A stretch of DNA of 5,634 bases from contig RFPW01000153.1 in assembly GCA_009925965.1 (NCBI GenBank), positions 1 to 5,634 of the forward strand. The letters are read 5' to 3'. The translations under genes and the position numbers were made by a program. The notes below the pieces were generated by a model that searched no databases, had not been told where the DNA came from, and saw nothing but the letters and a program-made list of their open reading frames with translations. Positions 1 through 5,634 of this stretch are shown here, one piece after another. The DNA is from Betaproteobacteria bacterium. Lineage in GTDB: Bacteria; Pseudomonadota; Gammaproteobacteria; Burkholderiales; Burkholderiaceae_E. Numbering within the stretch: the stretch's first letter is position 1; the number at the start of each line of letters is the position of its first letter.

Positions 1-845
1 GCCCCGGGCTGATTCACCGCCAGTGGTCCCCCGAGAATCCGCCGCGCGCTGTCGTCGCGATCATCCACGGGGTCTGCGAGTACGGCGGGCGCTACGGCAA
101 AGTGGTCGCCCCGGCCTTGACCGAACGCGGCTTCGCGGTGCAAACGGTCGACCTGCGTGGGCACGGCGAGTCCGAGGGCGAGCGCGGGCACGTTGAATCC
201 TTCGATGATTACCTCGACGACCTCGACCATTTGTTTGGGAGCGCGCTCGAACAAGCCCAGCGCGAGGCGATCCCACTTTTTCTCTACGGTCACAGCATGG
301 GCGCGTTGATCCTCATGGACTGGCTGAGCCAACGCGATGCTTCTCCGGCGGCGGGGGCCATCATCAGTGCGCCGCCCCTCATCCCAGGCCTGCCAGGGGC
401 GCCCTGGTTGACGGGGCTCACGCAGGCGATGTCGTTCTGGTGGCCGACCCTGTCCATGGACTTACCACTCGGGTCCGACGAACTGACGCGAGATCCTCAA
501 CTCAAGTCGGTCTGGAACCGCGACCCGCACATGAACAGTCGGGTGACGGTGCGTTGGGGAGCCGAGTTATTGGCTGCGATCGACCGCGTCAACGCCCATG
601 CACCGCAGGCGATCACACTCCCGGTGTTATTGGTTCACGGGACTGACGACGATATTTGCCGGGTCGAGGGCACCGAGCGTCTGTTTGATTCCATCGCAGC
701 CGCAGATCGGACCCTCCGTTTGTGGCCGGGAAGTCGACATGAGGTTCATCACGATATGGATCGTGAGCAGATGTTGGGCGAATTGGCGCAGTGGATTGAA
801 GCCCGTCTCGCACCCAATTCCAGCTCGACCGGTCGACACCGTTAA
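1..845 (+). CDS. Alpha/beta hydrolase, monoacylglycerol lipase / lysophospholipase type (5' truncated)
   Basis: Serine hydrolase of the Hydrolase_4 (monoacylglycerol lipase/lysophospholipase-like) group, expected to cleave an ester bond in a mono- or lysolipid; the true substrate cannot be read from the sequence. The frame is open from base 3, giving 280 visible residues and ending in TAA at 843-845. Visible residues 20-31 (IIHGVCEYGGRY) hold the HG oxyanion segment typical of this group, followed by DLRGHGES at about residues 50-57. The nucleophile elbow is GHSMG with Ser at visible residue 98 (bases 294-296). The likely acid is the second Asp of HGTDDDIC (about residue 216) and the likely base is the His of SRHEVHH (about residue 246), so the triad looks intact. 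Family members are about 270-310 residues, so probably only 10-20 N-terminal residues lie left of the window. GTG at 102 is not the real start, because conserved residues including the HG motif lie upstream of it. No signal peptide is visible in the part present. metH begins 26 bases downstream on the same strand, suggesting one transcript. Confidence 0.93.
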   Translation, partial: PGLIHRQWSPENPPRAVVAIIHGVCEYGGRYGKVVAPALTERGFAVQTVDLRGHGESEGERGHVESFDDYLDDLDHLFGSALEQAQREAIPLFLYGHSMGALILMDWLSQRDASPAAGAIISAPPLIPGLPGAPWLTGLTQAMSFWWPTLSMDLPLGSDELTRDPQLKSVWNRDPHMNSRVTVRWGAELLAAIDRVNAHAPQAITLPVLLVHGTDDDICRVEGTERLFDSIAAADRTLRLWPGSRHEVHHDMDREQMLGELAQWIEARLAPNSSSTGRHR

Positions 846-861
846 ACTACGCGGCTCGATT

Positions 862-866
862 GGAAG
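862..866 (+). promoter_or_regulatory. Ribosome binding site of metH
   Basis: GGAAG lies 5 bases before the ATG at 872, a good Shine-Dalgarno match and spacing. It favours the ATG at 872 over the in-frame TTG at 860, which sits upstream of this site and has no comparable site of its own. Confidence 0.6.
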
Positions 867-871
867 CATTT

Positions 872-3800
872 ATGACTGTTGAGCTGACGTTGCGAGCGCT
901 GCTGGAGTCGCGCATCTTGTTCCTGGATGGGGCGATGGGCACGATGATCCAGCAGGAGCACCTGGATGAATCCGATTTTCGTGGCGAACGCTGGCGCGAC
1001 CATGACCGGGATTTGAAGGGCAACAACGAGTTGCTCTGTATCACCCGTCCAGACGTCATTCGCGGGATCCATGAGCGCTACCTGGCGGCTGGGGTTGACC
1101 TGATCGCGACCAACACCTTTGGCGCAACCTCGATTGCGCAGGAGGATTACGGCCTTCCTGAAATCGCACGCGAACTCAACCTGGCCGCGGCCCGAATTGC
1201 CCGCGAGGCGTGTGATCGCATTTCCACTCTCGACCGTCCGCGGTTCGTTGCCGGCGCCATCGGCCCCACCCCGCGCACCGCGAGCATCTCACCGGACGTC
1301 GCCGACCCTGGCGCGCGCAACGTCACCTTCGATCAGCTGCGCGAATCCTATTCAGAGCAGGCGCAAGCCCTACTCGATGGGGGCGCGGACGTCCTCTTGG
1401 TCGAAACCATTTTCGACACTCTGAACGCGAAAGCCGCGATTTTTGCGATTGAGACCTTGCAGGACGAGCGTCATGCGGCGGGCCTTCCATCGATTCCGGT
1501 GATGATCTCGGGCACGGTGACCGACGCCTCAGGGCGCATCCTGTCGGGGCAGACAGTCGAGGCCTTCTGGAACAGCGTGCGCCACGTGCGTCCCCTTACC
1601 ATCGGCCTCAATTGCGCCCTGGGTGCTGCGCTGATGCGCCCCTACATCGAAGCGCTATCGCGGATTGCCGATACGTATATTTGCGTCTATCCGAACGCAG
1701 GTCTGCCCAACCCGATGTCCGACACGGGCTTTGATGAAACGCCTTGCATCACCGCTGGGCTATTGGAGCAATTTGCCCGCGCTGGCCTGGTCAACATCGC
1801 GGGGGGCTGTTGCGGGACGACGCCCGAGCATATTGCGTCGATTCAACGTGCGGTGGCGCCGATCGCCCCGCGCCGATTGCCCCGGCTTGAGCGCCGACTG
1901 CGACTCTCTGGGCTCGAGGCCTTCGAAGTTGGCGAGGACAGTCTCTTTGTCAATGTGGGCGAGCGCACCAATGTGACCGGAAGTCGGCGCTTCGCGAAGC
2001 TCATTCTCGAGGGCGATTTTGACGCGGCGCTGGCAGTTGCCCGCGAGCAGATTGAGGGCGGCGCTCAGGTGATCGACGTCAACATGGACGAAGCCATGCT
2101 GGATTCGGCCGCCGCGATGACTCGATTTTTGAACCTTGCCGCTTCTGAGCCCGACATTTCGCGGGTTCCGGTGATGATTGATTCTTCAAAATGGGAAGTG
2201 ATCGAGGCCGGTCTGAAATGTGTTCAGGGCCGCAGCATCGTCAATTCCATTTCGATGAAAGAAGGCGAAGCGGAGTTCCTGCGTCAGGCCCGCCTCTGTC
2301 GAAAATACGGTGCCGCCGTGATCGTGATGGCCTTTGATGAGCAGGGACAGGCCGACACCCTCGAGCGGCGCTGCGCGATTTGTGAACGCGCCTACCGCCT
2401 CCTCGTCGATCAGGCGGGGTTTGCACCCGAGGACATTGTTTTTGATCCAAACGTGTTCGCGATTGCGACCGGCATCGAGGAGCACGATCGTTATGCGGTC
2501 GACTTTATTGAAGCCACCCGCTGGATTCGCACCCATCTACCGGGAGCGAAGGTCTCGGGCGGTGTCAGTAATGTGTCGTTTAGTTTTCGTGGGAACGACC
2601 CGGTTCGGGAAGCCATTCACACGGTGTTCCTGTTCCATGCGATTCGGGCAGGCATGTCGATGGGGATCGTCAACGCAAGCCAGCTTGGCCTCTACGATGA
2701 CTTAGACCCTGAACTGCGTCTGCGGGTCGAGGATGTGGTGCTGGCTCGGCCCCCGCGGGCGCTTGATGGCAGTGAATTTGCGCCAGACCATCCGGACTAC
2801 GGCAAGTCAGCGACCGAGCGATTGATCGAATTTGCGTCCACGGTTCGGGGTGGCGGCGCGCGCCGCGAGGAGGACCTGGCCTGGCGCGCTTGGCCGGTCA
2901 ATCAGCGGCTCACCCACGCGTTGGTCCATGGGATCACGCAATGGATTGTGGCCGATACCGAAGAGTCCCGGGGGCAGGCCGTACGCCCAATCGATGTGAT
3001 CGAAGGCCCGCTCATGGACGGGATGAACTACGTGGGCGACCTCTTTGGCGCCGGCAAAATGTTTTTGCCCCAAGTCGTCAAGAGCGCGCGCGTGATGAAG
3101 CAGGCCGTGGCGCACCTTGTGCCCTATATCGAGGCCGAAAAAGCGGCCCACGCGGCGGCAACGGGGACGGTGGCTGCCGCCAAGGGTAAGGTCTTGATCG
3201 CCACGGTCAAAGGCGATGTGCATGACATCGGCAAGAACATCGTCGCGGTGGTGCTGCAGTGCAATGCCTTTGATGTCCTGAATCTCGGTGTGATGGTGCC
3301 GGCTGCGAAAATTCTCGAGATGGCCAAGGCTGAGAACGTCGATGTGGTGGGGCTATCGGGACTGATTACCCCATCGCTCGAGGAAATGGCCAATGTGGCA
3401 CGCGAAATGGAGCGCGACCCGTGGTTCAGTAGCCGTCGGATCCCGTTACTGATTGGCGGTGCGACGACTAGCCGGGTGCATACAGCGGTCAAGATTGCGC
3501 CGCATTATTCGGGTCCCGTGATTTATGTGCCGGACGCGAGCCGATCCGTGCCGGTGGTCCAGAGCCTGATCTCGCGGGAATCACGCGCGGACTTCATTGC
3601 GCAGACGATGGCTGATTACGAACGGATCCGCTTGCAGCATGCGGGCAAAAAAGGTCCAGCACTGGCAACCCTTGAAGAGGCGCGTGCCAATCGGGTGGCC
3701 ATCGACTGGGCTGGATCGTTGGCGGCGGGTGAAATCATCACGCCCCGGTTTACAGGCGTACGCGCACTGAAAAAGGTCGATCTGGCGAGCCTGGTCCCCT

Positions 3801-4678
3801 ACATCGACTGGACGCCCTTCTTTCAGGTCTGGGATCTGGCGGGTCGGTATCCGGCGATTCTCGATGATGCCGTCGTGGGGATTGAAGCTCGGCGGGTCTT
3901 TGCGGACGCCCAGTCGATGTTGGAGCGGATTGTTCGCGAGCGTTGGCTGACCGCCCAGGGGGCGTTCGCAATTTTGCCGGCCGCCGCGGTCGAGCATGAA
4001 GACATTGCGGTTTGGGCACCCGAACGCTTCACGAGCGTCGAGGAGGCGCCAGCGCCTCTTTTTGTCTGGCACGGCTTACGTCAACAATTGGCCCGAACCC
4101 CCGATGAAGCGGGCGCTCGGACACCCAACGCGGCCCTGGCTGATTTTATCGCGCCGGCGGCAAGCGGGATTACGGACCATATCGGGCTCTTTGCCTTGAC
4201 CGCCGGTCTGGGTGTTGACAAACGTGCGGAAGCGTTCGAGGCGGCTGGCGATGATTATTCGGCGATTATGTTGAAAGCGCTTGCCGATCGCCTGGCGGAG
4301 GCGTTTGCGGAGTGGCTCCATGAGCGCGTGCGGCGCGAGTTTTGGGGGTACGCACCGGACGAGGCCCTGGAAACCGGCGACCTCGTGGCCGAACACTATC
4401 GAGGTATTCGTCCTGCCCCGGGGTACCCCGCATGCCCCGAGCATCCGGTCAAAGCCGAACTGTTTCGGGTCTTGGGGGCCGAGCAATTTGGGATGGCCCT
4501 CACAGATTCTGGCGCGATGACACCAGCCGCGGCGGTGGCTGGTTTTTATCTTGCACATCCGCAGGCACGCTATTTCAACGTTGGACGGATTGGTGAAGAT
4601 CAACTGGCCGACGCGGCGCGTCGCCGGGCCTGGACGCTGGATCAGGCACGGCGCGAACTGGTGTCTGCGCTGGGCTAA
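872..4678 (+). CDS. metH: Cobalamin-dependent methionine synthase MetH (5-methyltetrahydrofolate--homocysteine methyltransferase)
   Basis: Cytosolic enzyme that moves the methyl group of 5-methyl-tetrahydrofolate via cobalamin to homocysteine, giving methionine and tetrahydrofolate. The 1268 residues from ATG 872 (E. coli MetH is 1227) contain every module in the usual order. Homocysteine domain, about 5-335: zinc ligands are Cys248 in GLNCALG and Cys313/Cys314 in GGCCGTTP. Pterin domain, about 355-650: VNVGERTNVTGSRRF and DVNMDEAMLD. Cobalamin cap domain, about 665-755: GPLMDGMNYVGDLFGAGKMF. B12 domain, about 770-905: DVHDIG with the cobalt-ligating His784, and GLSGLITPS with Ser835 at the same +51 spacing as E. 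coli His759/Ser810. C-terminal AdoMet reactivation domain, about 935-1268: YIDWTPFF (Asp979) and RPAPGYPACP (Arg1180, Tyr1185). All key residues are present, so I infer an active, self-contained enzyme reactivated by AdoMet and a flavodoxin-type donor. A TTG start at 860 would add four residues. The 26-base gap to the hydrolase leaves no room for a dedicated cobalamin riboswitch. Confidence 0.98.
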   Translation: MTVELTLRALLESRILFLDGAMGTMIQQEHLDESDFRGERWRDHDRDLKGNNELLCITRPDVIRGIHERYLAAGVDLIATNTFGATSIAQEDYGLPEIARELNLAAARIAREACDRISTLDRPRFVAGAIGPTPRTASISPDVADPGARNVTFDQLRESYSEQAQALLDGGADVLLVETIFDTLNAKAAIFAIETLQDERHAAGLPSIPVMISGTVTDASGRILSGQTVEAFWNSVRHVRPLTIGLNCALGAALMRPYIEALSRIADTYICVYPNAGLPNPMSDTGFDETPCITAGLLEQFARAGLVNIAGGCCGTTPEHIASIQRAVAPIAPRRLPRLERRLRLSGLEAFEVGEDSLFVNVGERTNVTGSRRFAKLILEGDFDAALAVAREQIEGGAQVIDVNMDEAMLDSAAAMTRFLNLAASEPDISRVPVMIDSSKWEVIEAGLKCVQGRSIVNSISMKEGEAEFLRQARLCRKYGAAVIVMAFDEQGQADTLERRCAICERAYRLLVDQAGFAPEDIVFDPNVFAIATGIEEHDRYAVDFIEATRWIRTHLPGAKVSGGVSNVSFSFRGNDPVREAIHTVFLFHAIRAGMSMGIVNASQLGLYDDLDPELRLRVEDVVLARPPRALDGSEFAPDHPDYGKSATERLIEFASTVRGGGARREEDLAWRAWPVNQRLTHALVHGITQWIVADTEESRGQAVRPIDVIEGPLMDGMNYVGDLFGAGKMFLPQVVKSARVMKQAVAHLVPYIEAEKAAHAAATGTVAAAKGKVLIATVKGDVHDIGKNIVAVVLQCNAFDVLNLGVMVPAAKILEMAKAENVDVVGLSGLITPSLEEMANVAREMERDPWFSSRRIPLLIGGATTSRVHTAVKIAPHYSGPVIYVPDASRSVPVVQSLISRESRADFIAQTMADYERIRLQHAGKKGPALATLEEARANRVAIDWAGSLAAGEIITPRFTGVRALKKVDLASLVPYIDWTPFFQVWDLAGRYPAILDDAVVGIEARRVFADAQSMLERIVRERWLTAQGAFAILPAAAVEHEDIAVWAPERFTSVEEAPAPLFVWHGLRQQLARTPDEAGARTPNAALADFIAPAASGITDHIGLFALTAGLGVDKRAEAFEAAGDDYSAIMLKALADRLAEAFAEWLHERVRREFWGYAPDEALETGDLVAEHYRGIRPAPGYPACPEHPVKAELFRVLGAEQFGMALTDSGAMTPAAAVAGFYLAHPQARYFNVGRIGEDQLADAARRRAWTLDQARRELVSALG
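4041..4063 (+). other. Terminator-like hairpin inside metH
   Basis: GAGGCG at 4043-4048 and CGCCTC at 4053-4058 form a perfect 6-bp GC-rich stem around a CCAG loop. It extends by a G-T wobble (4042/4059) and an A-T pair (4041/4060), and T runs from 4059 to 4063. This has the shape of a short intrinsic terminator but lies within the metH reading frame, in the reactivation domain (residues EEAPAPLF). It may have no function; translating ribosomes would normally prevent it folding. Confidence 0.35.
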
Positions 4679-4702
4679 GCGCGCAGCGCCAGGGCTTTTG
4701 GA

Positions 4703-5050
4703 TTAGACGCCCCAGACGACGTCACGCCCTCCCGCATGCGCCGCTTGAAGCAGATCGAGTAGCGGCCAGGCGCGCGCACCAAACGACACGGGGGGCTCGG
4801 GCGCCTCGGTGTCCGGGTCCGTGTAGGGGTGTTTAGAGGGTTCCGATGAGGGGTGGTCGATTTGTGCGGGAGCATGGATAGATGAGTGCGCTCGCGCCCG
4901 CTCGAGTCGGGCGATGATCTCGGGCAGTTGAGCTACCGTGACGATTCCGGACGGGGTGGGTTCTTTGCCCATCGCGCGCAAGAGTGGCTCGGCCACATCG
5001 GCTGTCATGACCACGGTTCCCGTCGCTCGGGAGCGGAATTCGTAAAGCAT
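4703..5050 (-). CDS. DUF1840-like small conserved protein of unknown function
   Basis: A 115-residue cytosolic protein resembling the DUF1840 family, recognised from memory of its pattern: an MLYEFRSRATG start, a central GKEPTPSGIVT segment (about residues 28-38), a helix LPEIIARLERA (42-52), then a variable linker, and a C-terminal helix AWPLLDLLQAAHAGGRDVVWGV reaching the last residue. The linker, about residues 55-88, is rich in Pro, Ser and His and is probably disordered. No catalytic motif, signal peptide or membrane segment is visible, and the family's function is unknown to me. The start is ATG at 5050 because the family pattern begins there and a GGAG ribosome site sits 8 bases upstream. 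The frame stays open to an ATG at 5176, but the extra residues are Leu/Phe-rich and arise from a purine repeat read on the opposite strand. It ends in TAA 24 bases from the metH stop, on the opposite strand, and is divergent from the lipoprotein gene. Confidence 0.88.
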   Translation of the reverse strand: MLYEFRSRATGTVVMTADVAEPLLRAMGKEPTPSGIVTVAQLPEIIARLERARAHSSIHAPAQIDHPSSEPSKHPYTDPDTEAPEPPVSFGARAWPLLDLLQAAHAGGRDVVWGV

Positions 5051-5058
5051 ATAAAGGT

Positions 5059-5062
5059 CTCC
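5059..5062 (-). promoter_or_regulatory. Ribosome binding site of the DUF1840-like gene
   Basis: Read on the minus strand this is GGAG, 8 bases before the ATG whose first base is 5050. It supports the short start over the upstream ATG at 5176, which would add 42 residues of Leu/Phe-rich and then unstructured-looking sequence. Confidence 0.6.
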
Positions 5063-5107
5063 GGTTGGGCAAGGCCGCTGATCAGACCGAACTGGGTGCA
5101 AGAGAAG

Positions 5108-5634
5108 ATGCAGAAAGAGCAGAAAGAGCAGAAAGAGCAAAAACCGCGAAAACAGCAGGAACCGCAAAGACAGCAATTTTCGGGCATGGTCCGGGCTTTG
5201 ATGTGCGTATTACTTTTAAGCGCGTGCTCCCCGAAGTATGACTGGCGTGAGGCAGGGGATCCGGCCCTGGGCATGCGGGTGCTCTTTCCGGGTAAACCCG
5301 ATGTCGCCGTTCGAACGATATTGCTGGGCAATTTAACGCTCGAGATGCGTCAGCAGGGTGTTCGGGTGGATCAGACCATGTTCATTGCCGGCGGCGCGAC
5401 GTTGCCGGCGGCCGACGACGGCGTGGGGAAGAAGAGTTGGTTCAGCATCACCGGTTTCGTCGCTCACGACGAGCCCGGCGCCCCGCTTCCCGATCTGTCG
5501 TTGTTCGAGACGCTCTTCGACCGATCTCTGCCGACAACCGAGGGGGAGGCCTGGAACGCGGTGGCCGACTGGCTCCGCGGCGCCGTCGACCGCTTCGCCA
5601 CGGGGAAGGCCACGGCGGGGGACGTCCCGATCCT
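5108..5634 (+). CDS. Putative lipoprotein of unknown function (3' truncated, start uncertain)
   Basis: The frame is open from upstream of 5108 to the window edge: 175 complete codons from ATG 5108 and no stop. The clearest feature is a lipoprotein signal, hydrophobic MVRALMCVLLLSAC ending in an LSAC lipobox, with the Cys at 5225-5227 (residue 40 from ATG 5108). Ser at +2 would favour outer membrane sorting in a Gram-negative cell. The mature part begins SPKYDWRE and continues with VLFPGKP and VRVDQTMFIAGGATLP. I recall similar KYDWR...VLLPxKP patterns in betaproteobacterial hypothetical lipoproteins, but this is memory and unverified; the function is unknown. Starting at 5108 gives an unusually long n-region containing QKE repeats. 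ATG 5186 gives a more usual but rather short signal peptide, yet lacks a Shine-Dalgarno site, while 5108 has only a weak purine-rich AAGAG just upstream. GTG 5096 is a further in-frame option. Codon use becomes markedly more GC-rich after about 5400. Confidence 0.75.
   Translation, partial: MQKEQKEQKEQKPRKQQEPQRQQFSGMVRALMCVLLLSACSPKYDWREAGDPALGMRVLFPGKPDVAVRTILLGNLTLEMRQQGVRVDQTMFIAGGATLPAADDGVGKKSWFSITGFVAHDEPGAPLPDLSLFETLFDRSLPTTEGEAWNAVADWLRGAVDRFATGKATAGDVPI
5110..5176 (+). other. T-free, A/G-rich strand-asymmetric tract
   Basis: On the plus strand there is no T in these 67 bases; the flanking Ts are at 5109 and 5177. The tract includes the 9-bp repeats and continues as an A-rich, C-containing sequence encoding Gln, Lys, Arg, Glu and Pro. 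An mRNA made from it would contain no U and could form little internal structure. Whether it is leader RNA or coding depends on which lipoprotein start is used. Confidence 0.85.
5111..5137 (+). repeat. Three perfect 9-bp tandem repeats (CAGAAAGAG)
   Basis: Three exact head-to-tail copies of CAGAAAGAG, followed by a decayed partial copy CAAAAACCG at 5138-5146. In the lipoprotein frame each copy encodes Gln-Lys-Glu. Since the unit is three codons, gain or loss by slippage would change length but keep the reading frame. On the opposite strand the same bases read as Leu/Phe-rich, which explains the misleading N-terminal extension of the DUF1840 frame. Confidence 0.9.

Noticed and set aside
61..276. 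Minus-strand frame with Arg/Pro-rich product opposite the hydrolase.
   Set aside because: Low-complexity Arg/Pro composition is typical of an antisense shadow in GC-rich DNA, and the plus-strand frame has clear hydrolase motifs.
860..862. TTG as an alternative metH start.
   Set aside because: It lies upstream of the GGAAG ribosome site that fits ATG 872, and the four extra residues match nothing expected in MetH.
846..871. Search for a cobalamin riboswitch before metH.
   Set aside because: The gap is only 26 bases, far shorter than a riboswitch.
2186..2536. Long minus-strand open frame opposite the metH pterin domain (also others at 2807-3223, 3124-3492, 3581-4072 and 4076-4603).
   Set aside because: All lie wholly within metH, which is supported by conserved residues throughout; no recognisable domain was seen in any of them.
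4665..4699. Possible terminator between metH and the convergent DUF1840-like gene: CTGCGC (4665-4670) can pair with GCGCAG (4681-4686), with TTTT at 4696-4699.
   Set aside because: The stem has only 6 pairs with a 10-base loop, overlaps the metH stop, and the T run is short and nine bases from the stem. An alternative bulged pairing with 4685-4692 is no stronger, so I do not call a terminator.
5027..5055. Possible plus-strand promoter for the lipoprotein gene with TATAAA at 5050-5055.
   Set aside because: The hexamer at the proper distance upstream (TCGGGA, 5027-5032) is unlike a -35 box, and the TATAAA overlaps the DUF1840 start codon region. No convincing minus-strand promoter was found either.
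5078..5085. Palindrome CTGATCAG in the divergent intergenic region.
   Set aside because: An 8-base palindrome is too short and isolated to call an operator without conservation evidence.

Overview
The window looks like ordinary chromosomal DNA from a proteobacterium of fairly high GC, most likely a betaproteobacterium. The evidence is GC-rich coding sequence with strong G/C preference in third codon positions, a DUF1840-type small protein (a family I know mainly from Burkholderiales and relatives), and a lipoprotein whose first half recalls a betaproteobacterial hypothetical family. The lineage is an inference from gene content; no rRNA or other phylogenetic marker is present.

Layout from left to right. 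(1) Bases 1-845, plus strand: a 5'-truncated alpha/beta hydrolase of the monoacylglycerol lipase/lysophospholipase type with its catalytic triad visible. (2) After 26 bases, 872-4678, plus strand: a complete, full-length cobalamin-dependent methionine synthase (metH) with all modules in one chain. It dominates the window. (3) 4703-5050, minus strand: a 115-residue DUF1840-like protein converging on metH with a 24-base gap. (4) From about 5108 to the right edge, plus strand: the start of a lipoprotein gene running off the window, divergent from the DUF1840 gene. Its 5' end carries a 9-bp tandem repeat inside a 67-base stretch with no T on the plus strand.

The hydrolase and metH are probably co-transcribed, although no functional link between lipid hydrolysis and methionine synthesis is evident. 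MetH regenerates methionine and tetrahydrofolate from homocysteine and methyl-tetrahydrofolate. The DUF1840 gene and the lipoprotein gene are divergent neighbours of unknown function.

No RNA gene, CRISPR array, transposase or phage module was seen, and no stretch over 300 bases lacks a gene. I found no convincing undescribed multi-gene system. The points most worth a second look are the T-free repeat leader of the lipoprotein gene, the unresolved start and changing codon use of that gene, and a terminator-like hairpin inside metH.
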